Notes under the pieces: generated by a model
The model's database searches: none
Told to the model about the DNA's origin: nothing
The model's input: the letters and a program-made list of their open reading frames with translations, nothing else
Translations under genes and position numbers: made by a program
Assembly (NCBI GenBank): GCA_021836225.1
Contig: JAKBJA010000189.1
Coordinates: forward strand, 1 to 6,814
Direction of reading: 5' to 3'
Source: Pseudomonadota bacterium
GTDB lineage: Bacteria; Pseudomonadota; Gammaproteobacteria; Burkholderiales; Thiobacillaceae
Length of the DNA: 6,814 nucleotides
Part shown: positions 1 through 6,488 of the stretch, one piece after another
How positions within the stretch are numbered: position 1 is the first letter of the stretch
How the letters are laid out: each line of letters opens with the position of its first letter

Positions 1-108
1 CAGGATCACCCTGGCCCGCAATCCCAGCCCCTGCCCCAAAGTCGGCGCTCTCAGCCACCCCTTGAGTATCGCCACGTCCTTGTCCGCCACCTTCAGTATC
101 GCTGCCAT
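1..108 (-). CDS. Transposase N-terminus, IS630-like (partial)
   Basis: This reading frame starts at ATG 108-106 and runs off the left edge, so only 36 residues are visible. It reads MAAILKVADKDVAILKGWLR, followed by residues ending in GLGLRARVIL. The pattern of a short lead, a W-L-R segment, then a Q-x-L-x-L-R-A-R-hydrophobic segment resembles the first helix-turn-helix region of IS630-family DDE transposases, which bind the transposon ends. An in-frame TAA lies 21 codons' distance or less upstream with no other start codon between, so ATG 108 is the likely start. No strong ribosome binding site is seen. The frame follows cas5 on the same strand after 78 nt but is unrelated to CRISPR function. 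Because only the N-terminus is visible, another HTH protein remains possible, and the catalytic DDE domain cannot be checked here. Confidence 0.65.
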   Translation of the reverse strand, partial: MAAILKVADKDVAILKGWLRAPTLGQGLGLRARVIL

Positions 109-163
109 GCAGCCAAGCTTAGCAACCGCTCTACGTTACCGCAACTTTCGGTACGTGACACTA
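109..163 (-). mobile_element. Putative IS630-like element end, TA target at 162-163
   Basis: Between cas5 and the transposase-like frame the minus strand reads CTAG followed by GTGTCACGTACCG and an AT-richer stretch before the ATG. IS630-family elements insert at TA dinucleotides, often within CTAG, and duplicate the TA. CTAG at 161-164 is therefore a plausible junction, with the element extending leftwards from 161. The position just outside the transposase start fits an element terminus. The opposite end is outside the window, so neither a matching inverted repeat nor a second TA can be confirmed. This is an inference from position and target-site preference. Confidence 0.4.
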
Positions 164-186
164 GCGCGCAACGCTCCAGCCCCAAT

Positions 187-993
187 TCACTCCCGGCGGT
201 ACTCCGTAAAACCGGGACCAGTGTTAACGATTCCGACAGGCACGATGGTTTCCACGAAACGCCGATGCTTATCGCGTTTCGGGCGCTTGTTGGTGAACGA
301 GCTAAGGGTTTCCAGGTCCGCGTCGGGGCCGAAATCGTCCAGCGGCACGATATGCGCGCGCGCCGGAAGGCTCCAGGTGCCTTGCCGGACAAGCGGCTGG
401 GTGAAGCCCGCGTCGAGCTCGCTTAGCCGCCAGAAGCGCACAAAGCGCACGAACGAGCCGCGCTTTCCGATGTAACAAATGTGCGGCAACAGTTCTACCA
501 AACGCCAGGCCGTGGTTTCATCCGCCCCGCATAGGTCAAAGGCCCAGACCAGAGCGTCGCCGAGGTGCGCAACCTCGCGGTAGGCAATCGTCGAGCCGTA
601 CGGGCGCAGCGGATCGCCGTCTCGCGATTCCTGCCGTACCTTAAGAAACGTATGGGTCACCACCGCCGCCGAGGCCGGCGCGATCCTGACCTCGACGCCC
701 GCAAGCCGCCGAAGCAACGAGTCGCACTCTGACTCGGCAAGGCCCACGCGAAAGGCGGCATCTACCAGCGCCATCTTGATCGCGTACGGCGTCGGCACGA
801 CCTGGGTCTTGCCCACGGAGCTTGTCGCCGAGCTAACCTTGAGCGAGAAGAGGGAGGTCGCTTCGAATTGCGCCGCAAGCCACCTTCCTGGCCCTGGCAC
901 CCCCGCCACTGGATCCGACCTTTCCAGCAGAGCATGCCACTGGCCGCTCGCTTGCGGCTCAGAGCCGGCGCTGCGCCGTGCCTTGGATGCCAT
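187..993 (-). CDS. cas5: CRISPR-associated protein Cas5, Type I
   Basis: This encodes a 268-residue Cas5, the RAMP-fold subunit that caps the 5' handle of the crRNA in Type I surveillance complexes. Residues 42-83 (FEATSLFSLKVSSATSSVGK followed by TQVVPTPYAIKMALVDAAFR) match the usual Cas5 opening strand, then a proline-rich turn and helix. IGKRGSFVRF near residues 175-184 is the second recognisable block, seen in Cas5 proteins of the I-A/I-B/DevS type. The gene lies 5 nt after the cas7 stop, so coupled translation is likely. The start is uncertain. ATG 993 lacks a close Shine-Dalgarno, and the first ~38 residues are a low-complexity Gly/Ala/Pro/Arg stretch outside the family core. GTG at 909-907 (Val29) has GGAAAGG at 925-919, 9 nt upstream, and would give a 240-residue protein beginning near the family core. 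The stop is TGA at 189-187. It appears intact despite the neighbouring mobile-element boundary. Confidence 0.85.
   Translation of the reverse strand: MASKARRSAGSEPQASGQWHALLERSDPVAGVPGPGRWLAAQFEATSLFSLKVSSATSSVGKTQVVPTPYAIKMALVDAAFRVGLAESECDSLLRRLAGVEVRIAPASAAVVTHTFLKVRQESRDGDPLRPYGSTIAYREVAHLGDALVWAFDLCGADETTAWRLVELLPHICYIGKRGSFVRFVRFWRLSELDAGFTQPLVRQGTWSLPARAHIVPLDDFGPDADLETLSSFTNKRPKRDKHRRFVETIVPVGIVNTGPGFTEYRRE
919..925 (-). promoter_or_regulatory. Ribosome binding site for an alternative cas5 start
   Basis: The minus strand has GGAAAGG here, 9 nt before GTG 909-907, which is in frame with cas5. ATG 993 has no comparable site: its nearest AAGGA is about 25 nt upstream. This site therefore argues for the shorter cas5 product, although ATG 993 could still be used by ribosomes re-initiating after the cas7 stop. 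Confidence 0.4.
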
Positions 994-998
994 GGTGC

Positions 999-2006
999 TT
1001 AATTCGGCAGCTCGAGTCCTTGGCTTTCCTCGGCCAGGACCTTTACGCCAGCCGAGAGCGAGTCGAACTCCCTTACCGTGACGCTGCGGGGCTTGATCGA
1101 ATTCAGCACCTCCGCTGCCCGCCTGGTCTCCGCGCGGTAGTCCGCGTGCAGCGGGCTTACGGTCGGCGCCGGCAGCGAGGCCGAGGAGACGGCAACGACC
1201 CCCTCGCAATTCACGATATGGGGGTTTTGCGTGTTACGCTGTGCCCCCGCGGGCTTAAGCAGCGTGGCGGCCAGTGCCTGAATGAGCGCCCTTGCCCGCC
1301 TCTGGCGCGCATCAGCGCCCACGACATACTTGCGCGTGATGTCGTTAAGCCCAATCCGGTAAAGCTCGAGGTTGCAGATGAGCGCGTAGATGCCCGACGA
1401 GGCCGGCCGATGGAAGATAGCCTGGCGGCCCGCAACGGTCTCGCTGCCAGCCGCTTCGCCGCGGCCCTCGGGCGCATATTTCACGTGGAAGTATTGTTCG
1501 GTCACGGTCAGCGGCTCGCCGTCGGCATCCTGCGGCAGGCCCACCACCCATCCGAACTCGACCACCGACTTGCGCCCCACGGAACGGCCTCTAGTGACCA
1601 GGGCGCCGGCCAGGTCCGTGAGGCTACAGTCCGTGAGCATCCTGGTCATGATTTCCGACTCGTGGGCCCGGCGTTTGACCTTCCTGCCCTGCTTCTCGAA
1701 TTCCTGCTCGCTCTCGCAGAAATTGACGAACTCGGGATTATTGGCGTTGATCCGGTCGGCGTCGTGAATCGCAGCGCCGGGAGAGAGCGGTTCGCTGGCC
1801 TCCTTGAGCAGCGGGACCAGGTGCTCGACCAGGATATGCTTGAACATGTCGCCGCTTATCGCGTTGACCAGCTTGCGGTGTCCGTCCTGGTCGATGACAT
1901 GCACCATTCGGGTCTGCTGCTGGTTGCCCTCCGTGCCTTCGCTGTTAAGGTTGTGCAGGTCGATTGTCACCTGCGCTGAAATCGCCAGCGAGCTTATCCG
2001 TGCCAT
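999..2006 (-). CDS. cas7: CRISPR-associated Cas7, DevR/Cst2/Csa2 family
   Basis: This encodes a 335-residue Cas7, the backbone subunit that polymerises along the crRNA spacer in the Type I surveillance complex. The N-terminus (ISSLAISAQVTIDLHNLNSE, residues 4-23) and NAISGDMFKH at 48-57 are hallmarks of the DevR/Cst2/Csa2 group of Cas7 proteins found in I-A and I-B type systems. CSLTDLAGAL at 127-136 followed by RKSVVEFGW at 145-153 fits the central block of the family. HRPASSGIYA near 199-208 is another typical RAMP-core segment. Length is normal for the family. ATG 2006 is well supported by AAAGGAGGGGG at 2020-2010. The gene follows cas8 by 14 nt and is followed by cas5 after 5 nt, the usual order for a Cascade operon. 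Family assignment is from remembered motif resemblance. The exact subtype is less certain. Confidence 0.92.
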   Translation of the reverse strand: MARISSLAISAQVTIDLHNLNSEGTEGNQQQTRMVHVIDQDGHRKLVNAISGDMFKHILVEHLVPLLKEASEPLSPGAAIHDADRINANNPEFVNFCESEQEFEKQGRKVKRRAHESEIMTRMLTDCSLTDLAGALVTRGRSVGRKSVVEFGWVVGLPQDADGEPLTVTEQYFHVKYAPEGRGEAAGSETVAGRQAIFHRPASSGIYALICNLELYRIGLNDITRKYVVGADARQRRARALIQALAATLLKPAGAQRNTQNPHIVNCEGVVAVSSASLPAPTVSPLHADYRAETRRAAEVLNSIKPRSVTVREFDSLSAGVKVLAEESQGLELPN

Positions 2007-2009
2007 CTG

Positions 2010-2020
2010 CCCCCTCCTTT
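2010..2020 (-). promoter_or_regulatory. Strong ribosome binding site for cas7
   Basis: The minus strand reads AAAGGAGGGGG immediately after the cas8 TAG stop and three nucleotides before the ATG of cas7. The AGGAGG core lies at good spacing. It is the strongest site in the operon, as expected for the backbone subunit that is needed in several copies per complex. Confidence 0.8.
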
Positions 2021-2458
2021 CTATTCCTGTTCGTCGGCGGCTGCTTCGGGTTCCCCTGCCGCAACACCGGTTTCTTCCCGCTTGGGCAGGCGGCAGGAGG
2101 CGTAAGCGCAGAGCATCGGGCCGACGGTTGCCGCGCCGTAGGCGTCAATGAGCCTGACCACTGCCGCAAACTCTTCTGTCGTGACATTGCGCGGCGCCGG
2201 CTTTTTAAGCTCCCACCGCCGCGCGTTCTCCACGTTGTAGAGAGAAATAAATCGCGAAATCACCTCGATAAGTGGCGAGTTGCCTGGAAGCCCGCTCTTG
2301 CGCCGCAGGTCAGGGATGAGGTCATAACGGATATCGCGATAATCGCGGTCCATAGCCTTTTGCGCCTGCGCGTTAACCGTAGCGTTGCGAATTGCGGCGG
2401 CAACGGCGCTGAAACCGGGATCGGTGAGGATCGCGCTCAGTGGTTCGGCGTTCTTCAT
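2021..2458 (-). CDS. Possible internally translated Cas11 small subunit within cas8
   Basis: In frame with cas8, ATG 2458-2456 (Met434) is preceded by GGAG at 2471-2468, 9 nt upstream. This is good ribosome-binding-site geometry inside a coding region. Translation from it would yield a 145-residue, mainly helical protein equal to the cas8 C-terminus, about the size of Cas11 subunits. Known biology: in several Type I systems (I-B, I-C, I-D) Cas11 is produced from an internal start in the large-subunit gene. No separate cas11 gene is seen in the operon, so an internal product would supply the missing subunit. Whether this start is used is inference. The next upstream Met (404) has no such site. 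Confidence 0.45.
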   Translation of the reverse strand: MKNAEPLSAILTDPGFSAVAAAIRNATVNAQAQKAMDRDYRDIRYDLIPDLRRKSGLPGNSPLIEVISRFISLYNVENARRWELKKPAPRNVTTEEFAAVVRLIDAYGAATVGPMLCAYASCRLPKREETGVAAGEPEAAADEQE

Positions 2459-3757
2459 AACCAGCTTCTCCAAACTCTCGGTTGTGAACTGTGGAATCCT
2501 TCTCTTCTGCTCCCGTGCTCGAAGGACGAAAGCACCGTAACGCGCCATGAAGTCAAAAAGCGTAGTCACCGCAGCCTCGCCGCGTGCCTGAAGAAAGCCG
2601 CGATAGCCAAGCAGCAGGCCGATTTCGTCGGACCGATCCTCGCGCAGCGAGCGAATCACCCGCTGATGTTCGTCAAGGATATCGAGAAACGCCCTTGCTT
2701 CTTCGGCGCTGCTCACAACAAACCAACCCGGAAGCGCGATTACGGCCAGCGAAGAAACGGCCTTGGCATTGCCCAAGGACTGGTAGTTGGTAACGCAGAC
2801 ACCAGAAACCAGGTCGGCCGGGCTCTTGCCGAGGAGCCGGCAGCCGGGGATTGGGCTGGTTGCCAGCGTAGCCGCGTATTCCTCTGAACGTTTGATTAGC
2901 AACTCGGCGAGTTTGAGAACCGCGAGGCTGTCGAGCTTCGGCGGGCCCCCGAATATTCCCGCGGCGCGCAGCTCGTCGGTCACTGCTCGAAGCGCCTTCA
3001 GTGAAAGGTTGCGCGGAACCGGGCAGAGTAGCCGGACATTCTCCGCCCGCGAACCGTGAAAAAACGGACAGGCAACGGCAAAGTAGCCGCGATATCGCAG
3101 CCACTCGACGAACGGGTCGGTCCACTGTTCTTTCGTTTTGTCATTTCGATCGGTGCTGTCCGGCTTAAGCCGGGAGTATCCTTTGGCCGCGATCGGGGCG
3201 AAGAGCTGAACGGAGTTGGCTGGCCACTGAAGCCCCGAGGGACGCGAATCGGCGAGCGCGCCAAGCGCACCGGCAATCGCCTGGGAAAATTCGTCGGCCT
3301 TCATGCCTGCAATCAGGGCGTGAAGCCGATTGCTGGTCTCGTCGCCCTGAAGCGTGTTGAGGACCTGAAGCAGGCGCCAGTCCGGGCGCAGCTCGTCCTG
3401 CTTGAGAAGCTGTTCGGCGTCGGCTCCCAGCGATTTGAGCTTCTTGCCCTGGATCAGCTTTTTTCGCCGGTCGGCTTTCTGCTTTTCCCGAGCGTAGTCA
3501 ACCCAGTCGCCAACCTTCTTTGGCACAACCACCTTCGGGCTCGCCTTTAGAAAGGGATATCCCGGAATTTGTGGGAATGCGCCGTATTCGTCGCCGTCTA
3601 GTGACGGGCGAACTTCGAAGCCGCGCGAAGTCTCGACGATCTGGACCTCGCGTGCCCTTTCGGCACTCGCAAGCAGGTCGGCGAGGCCGACCGCGACGAA
3701 GACGTCGCCGTGAGTGCCGGTCGCCCTGGGAATGATAAATTTCCCCGTCTCACTCAT
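2021..3757 (-). CDS. cas8: Cas8-like large subunit, Type I CRISPR (I-A/I-B-like)
   Basis: This 578-residue protein sits between cas3 and cas7, the usual place for the large subunit that recognises the PAM and recruits Cas3. The N-terminus (THGDVFVAVGLADLLASAER, residues 15-34) resembles the opening of Cas8a/Csx13-type proteins. The middle is a mixed alpha/beta region with no catalytic motif recognised. The C-terminal ~145 residues are predicted helical and contain AIRNATVNAQ (455-464), DIRYDLIPDL (475-484), FISLYNVENARR (503-514) and LIDAYGAATVGPMLCAYASC (536-555). This arrangement fits a fused or internally translated small-subunit (Cas11) domain. The last ~20 residues are an acidic, Ala/Glu-rich tail. 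ATG 3757 lies inside the end of cas3 (ATGAGTGA overlap, 8 nt), indicating translational coupling. Cas8 families diverge strongly, so the assignment relies on operon position, length and these blocks. The subtype is tentative. Confidence 0.75.
   Translation of the reverse strand: MSETGKFIIPRATGTHGDVFVAVGLADLLASAERAREVQIVETSRGFEVRPSLDGDEYGAFPQIPGYPFLKASPKVVVPKKVGDWVDYAREKQKADRRKKLIQGKKLKSLGADAEQLLKQDELRPDWRLLQVLNTLQGDETSNRLHALIAGMKADEFSQAIAGALGALADSRPSGLQWPANSVQLFAPIAAKGYSRLKPDSTDRNDKTKEQWTDPFVEWLRYRGYFAVACPFFHGSRAENVRLLCPVPRNLSLKALRAVTDELRAAGIFGGPPKLDSLAVLKLAELLIKRSEEYAATLATSPIPGCRLLGKSPADLVSGVCVTNYQSLGNAKAVSSLAVIALPGWFVVSSAEEARAFLDILDEHQRVIRSLREDRSDEIGLLLGYRGFLQARGEAAVTTLFDFMARYGAFVLRAREQKRRIPQFTTESLEKLVMKNAEPLSAILTDPGFSAVAAAIRNATVNAQAQKAMDRDYRDIRYDLIPDLRRKSGLPGNSPLIEVISRFISLYNVENARRWELKKPAPRNVTTEEFAAVVRLIDAYGAATVGPMLCAYASCRLPKREETGVAAGEPEAAADEQE
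2468..2471 (-). promoter_or_regulatory. Internal Shine-Dalgarno GGAG in cas8
   Basis: GGAG, within TTTGGAGAAG on the minus strand, lies 9 nt before the in-frame ATG 2458. It decides the proposed internal start for a Cas11-like product. GGAG also arises by chance in GC-rich coding sequence, so it is suggestive only. Confidence 0.4.
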
Positions 3758-6188
3758 TAGACGTCCATTGCGACGTGGCGCGCTGGTCGGAGAGCCTGAG
3801 CGCTCGCATCAGGTATGCCACCAGCGGCCACCATTTGTCCAGCTTGTCGGGGTGTGTGGCTTGATTGAGTAACCGCTCCAATGTCGAGCGGCGGTCGCGC
3901 TGCCTGCCCAGACCTTGGAGGACGTCAGGCGCCGGGGCGCATCCGGTACATTGCGCGACTACTTGCTTCCATCCCTTCGACATGTCGAGGACTCCCAGGT
4001 CAATACCGCCGGACTTGGGAAGGAATGCGCCATGGTGGGCAATAATCGCAGCGCCGCATGCCGAGGCAACCTCTGCGAGTACGCCATCCGACACGCCATG
4101 AAGCAGCGTCTCTAGAAACGCCAAGGCGTAGTAGGCGCTGGCCGCGGCATGGGGCGGCCTGCGCACTGGAAGGGATCTTTGCCTCAGACGGTCCTCTTCG
4201 TTATCCGGGTTGAAGTCGGTGTGGGCCAAGGGCGCGGTGAATTGGTAGCCGGGCCTGCGTGAAAGCTGCCAGGCTCTCGCCCATTCTTGCCATTGGACCT
4301 GAAGCTTGCCGAGATCGTGGAGCAGGCCACAGGCGCGCGCGGCAAGCTGTATGTGTTCGCCGTTCAGCCCGTACATCTGCCAAAAGCCGCGGCTCACAAG
4401 GCCGTTAGGAAAGCCGTCGCGCTTAAGGCGCTCGAGCGCGGCGTCTGCTACCATCCGCGCATGCTTAACCCATAGCTCTTCTTTGTAGGGGCGGTGCCCG
4501 GGCCGTTTCGGCTCCTCGCGCTCCTGGCTTTGCTGTTTTCCCGGCCGCCCAAGCCGCAACCCCGTGTCGGAGTCGTAGGCGGCGCAGCGCGGGTCTACGC
4601 CGACGACGTAGGTTAAAGCGAGCTCGTCGCGGCTTCCAAGTGGCTTCCACGGAGACTGCTCATCGCCGTCCCAATACCACCCCAGAAAAGCAGGGTCGTC
4701 GAGATGCGGCGCAAGCGACCATCGGGTTAGCGCGATAGATTCAAGTTTGCCGGGACTAGCCGGGAGGCCGGGTTCGTCGCAGATTATGACCCGAATTGAC
4801 TCGCTGTTGTCACCGCGAAGCAGGTGTGCGATCCCTGTCGGCCGGCGCTGGACGGCGCTGCGGTGAATCGCTTTCAGCAGCTCGTTCTTCCTGCATTTAA
4901 CGAGAGACCTGATTGCAAGCTCGTCGCCTTTGCGATGGACCTCATCTACCCATTGCCGCGCCAGAACCGGGTCGAGCTTCGCGGCCGCATTTGCCGCAAC
5001 CAGTTTGCGCGTGGCGTCGATTGTCGGGTCAGGCCCTTGCAGGTCTCCGTAGGGCAACCATCCGCGCTGAGGCGGCAATTCGTAGACGTGCATCACGCCG
5101 GTTTCTCCCGGAAAGCGCGCGCAGCGCCCGGCCCTCTGCACCAGCGAATTCATCGGGCAGAGTTCGGTGTGGAGATGCTCGCACGAGATGTCGATTCCCG
5201 CCTCGACTACTTGCGTTGCAACGAGAATTGCCGACCCTTGCGGCTGCCTGCCGAAGAGCGCTTGTAGCCTATCCTCTTTCTTGCGCCTGTCGTCCGCGAA
5301 GAAACGCGAATGAAGAAGGATTAGCTCTGGCTCGGAGCGCTGGCCGAGACGCTGCTTCAGCTCTGCAAAGAGCTTCTGCGCGCGGCCTACGGTATTGGTA
5401 AGCGCAATCGAGCGGCGCGCGTGGCGCTGCAAAACCCGCTCCGCGCTCAACTCGACTCCCTCGAAGGAAAGCGTTCGCGTAACCGAGCTTACGCTGGGCA
5501 CCGCATTTAGCATTTCGGACGCCGCCGCGTCGTCTTGCGGAACCGGCACGGCGTCGAGGGCCGAACGAAGGATCGCTTCGAGCGGACTGGTTGCCGTAGC
5601 GGTCATCCAAGCCGACTGACATAAGCCCTCGAAGGTCTTTAGCGCGGCGATCGCGGTCAAAAACGCCTTGCCGGGGGGCATCAGATGGAATTCGTCAAAC
5701 ACCACCAACGCCCCAGCCACACAAGCACCGTTGATGTTGTCCAGCGCCCGCGGCAGGCTGTACGGTCCGCAGAGAAGGCCGCTCAGTAACTGATCGTAGG
5801 TGGTAACGATGATTTGGCCGCGGTCGAAGAAGGGATCGTCGGGCTGCTCGCCGGTCTGAAGCGTGACCAAAGGCGCCGATCCCTGGTGCCCATCCCCGGT
5901 ACCGTCATACATGCAGGCGCCCGCCGCACAGGCAAGCTCCGACGCTTCGCGGTAGACGCCCTGGGCAAGCGTGCGCAGCGGAAGCGCGTAGATGACACGC
6001 GCGGGCCGATTTGTCCAGCCGTCGCAGAAAAACGGCACCAGAGCGGCCCAGGTTTTCCCGGCGCCGGTCGGCGCCTCGAGGATCACGTTGCGGCCTTCGA
6101 AGAGAAGGCGCGCAACCGCGAGCTGGTAATTGTACGGCTCAACTCCGGTTAGCTTGCCGAAGGATCGCCGATAGCATTCTTCGTCCAT
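3750..6188 (-). CDS. cas3: CRISPR-associated helicase-nuclease Cas3, HD domain at C-terminus
   Basis: This 812-residue protein combines the superfamily 2 helicase and HD nuclease of Cas3, which unwinds and degrades DNA bound by the surveillance complex. Helicase motifs in order are Walker A APTGAGKT (39-46), the DExH box DEFH (165-168), motif III TAT (196-198), LLHSRF (291-296), VATQVVEAGIDIS (323-335) and QRAGRCAR (351-358). The HD nuclease follows: H576, H624-D625 (LLHDLGK), H656 or H680 and H718-H719, so the metal-binding set looks complete. HD-last order is unusual, because most Cas3 proteins carry HD at the N-terminus. ATG 6188 is the only start in its neighbourhood. It has no close Shine-Dalgarno, since an AGGAGG within a CRISPR-like repeat is 25 nt away. 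The gene is first in the operon and its end overlaps cas8 by 8 nt. Both activities look intact. Confidence 0.96.
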   Translation of the reverse strand: MDEECYRRSFGKLTGVEPYNYQLAVARLLFEGRNVILEAPTGAGKTWAALVPFFCDGWTNRPARVIYALPLRTLAQGVYREASELACAAGACMYDGTGDGHQGSAPLVTLQTGEQPDDPFFDRGQIIVTTYDQLLSGLLCGPYSLPRALDNINGACVAGALVVFDEFHLMPPGKAFLTAIAALKTFEGLCQSAWMTATATSPLEAILRSALDAVPVPQDDAAASEMLNAVPSVSSVTRTLSFEGVELSAERVLQRHARRSIALTNTVGRAQKLFAELKQRLGQRSEPELILLHSRFFADDRRKKEDRLQALFGRQPQGSAILVATQVVEAGIDISCEHLHTELCPMNSLVQRAGRCARFPGETGVMHVYELPPQRGWLPYGDLQGPDPTIDATRKLVAANAAAKLDPVLARQWVDEVHRKGDELAIRSLVKCRKNELLKAIHRSAVQRRPTGIAHLLRGDNSESIRVIICDEPGLPASPGKLESIALTRWSLAPHLDDPAFLGWYWDGDEQSPWKPLGSRDELALTYVVGVDPRCAAYDSDTGLRLGRPGKQQSQEREEPKRPGHRPYKEELWVKHARMVADAALERLKRDGFPNGLVSRGFWQMYGLNGEHIQLAARACGLLHDLGKLQVQWQEWARAWQLSRRPGYQFTAPLAHTDFNPDNEEDRLRQRSLPVRRPPHAAASAYYALAFLETLLHGVSDGVLAEVASACGAAIIAHHGAFLPKSGGIDLGVLDMSKGWKQVVAQCTGCAPAPDVLQGLGRQRDRRSTLERLLNQATHPDKLDKWWPLVAYLMRALRLSDQRATSQWTSNE

Positions 6189-6203
6189 TGCGGTCTGCGT
6201 CGC

Positions 6204-6284
6204 CCTAAAGTCCCCTCCTCATCGGGGAGGGACGATCACAGTTATCCACGCGCCCACAAAATTTCAGTCCCCTCCTCATCGGGG
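6204..6284 (-). CRISPR. Two-repeat mini-CRISPR or crRNA-like element upstream of cas3
   Basis: An exact 19-nt sequence, CCCCGATGAGGAGGGGACT on the minus strand, occurs at 6284-6266 and 6227-6209, with a period of 57 nt. The upstream copy continues with GAAAT (6265-6261), close to the GAAAC/GAAAG end typical of Type I repeats. The second copy diverges there (TTAGG), as terminal repeats often do. Each core can form a short CCCC/GGGG stem. If the repeat is 24 nt (6284-6261 and 6227-6204), the spacer is 33 nt (6260-6228). The 5' boundary is uncertain because similarity stops before CCCC. Orientation would give a crRNA on the same strand as cas3, and repeat 2 lies in the cas3 leader, 15 nt from the ATG. 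It could be an array remnant, a minimal array, or a regulatory crRNA-like gene of the CreA/CreR kind. A second reading is that repeat 2, with GTCCC on its other side and TTT after it, forms a weak terminator. Confidence 0.65.
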
Positions 6285-6376
6285 TTCCCATGTCGCCCGC
6301 GCGGCCGGGTTGCACCAAAGCGGCGTCTTGAGTAACCTGAAGCCGCGGCGCGAGACCGGGTTCGGATCGCCGACGC

Positions 6377-6464
6377 TGGCGGAGCGGGTGGGATTCGAAC
6401 CCACGATGCCTCACGGCATGCCGGATTTTAAGTCCGGTGACATTAACCGCTCGTCCACCGCTCC
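6377..6464 (-). tRNA. tRNA with anticodon UAA (UUA, Leu), serine-like body
   Basis: This is a complete type II cloverleaf on the minus strand with encoded CCA. The acceptor is GGAGCGG paired with CCGCTCC. The D-arm has a GAC/GTC stem and a GAGCGGTTAAT loop. The anticodon stem CCGGA/TCCGG encloses the loop CTTAAAA, giving anticodon UAA. The long variable arm is TGCC/GGCA, and the T-arm is GTGGG-TTCGAAT-CCCAC. The anticodon decodes UUA, so an automatic call would be tRNA-Leu. However, the discriminator base is G73, the D-loop reads like tRNA-Ser, and one unpaired base separates the variable stem from C48. These are serine-tRNA features, whereas leucine tRNAs normally have A73. The anticodon loop differs from the usual tRNA-Ser(UGA) loop CTTGAAA by one base. 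The tRNA lies 188 nt upstream of cas3 on the same strand. Confidence 0.95.
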
Positions 6465-6488
6465 GCCAATGCGTGTGTTGCACGATAG

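Noticed and set aside
93..392. Minus-strand 99-codon open frame overlapping the cas5 3' end
   Set aside because: It is out of frame with cas5, rich in Arg/Ser, and explained by the GC bias of the cas5 coding sequence.
994..1209. 72-codon N-terminal extension of cas5 into cas7
   Set aside because: It lies entirely inside cas7 in another frame and reads as Arg/Gly/Ala-rich filler. ATG 993, just after the cas7 stop, or GTG 909 is far more plausible.
978..1979. Plus-strand 333-codon open frame opposite cas7
   Set aside because: It is antisense to a well-supported Cas7 and has no family resemblance. Long antisense frames are expected in GC-rich coding DNA.
1964..2887. Plus-strand 307-codon open frame opposite the cas8 end
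   Set aside because: Same reason: it mirrors the cas8 coding strand, has no recognisable domain, and its low-complexity composition follows from antisense codon bias.
6210..6233. Imperfect hairpin GTCCC...GGGAC as an intrinsic terminator before cas3
   Set aside because: Not listed separately: the stem has a mismatch and a wobble pair, only three T residues follow, and the second repeat copy lacks the flanking GTCCC arm. The CRISPR-like reading explains both copies better, though a weak terminator role is not excluded.
6205..6483. Minus-strand 92-codon open frame across the tRNA and repeats
   Set aside because: It covers a structural RNA and the CRISPR-like repeats and has no protein family resemblance.
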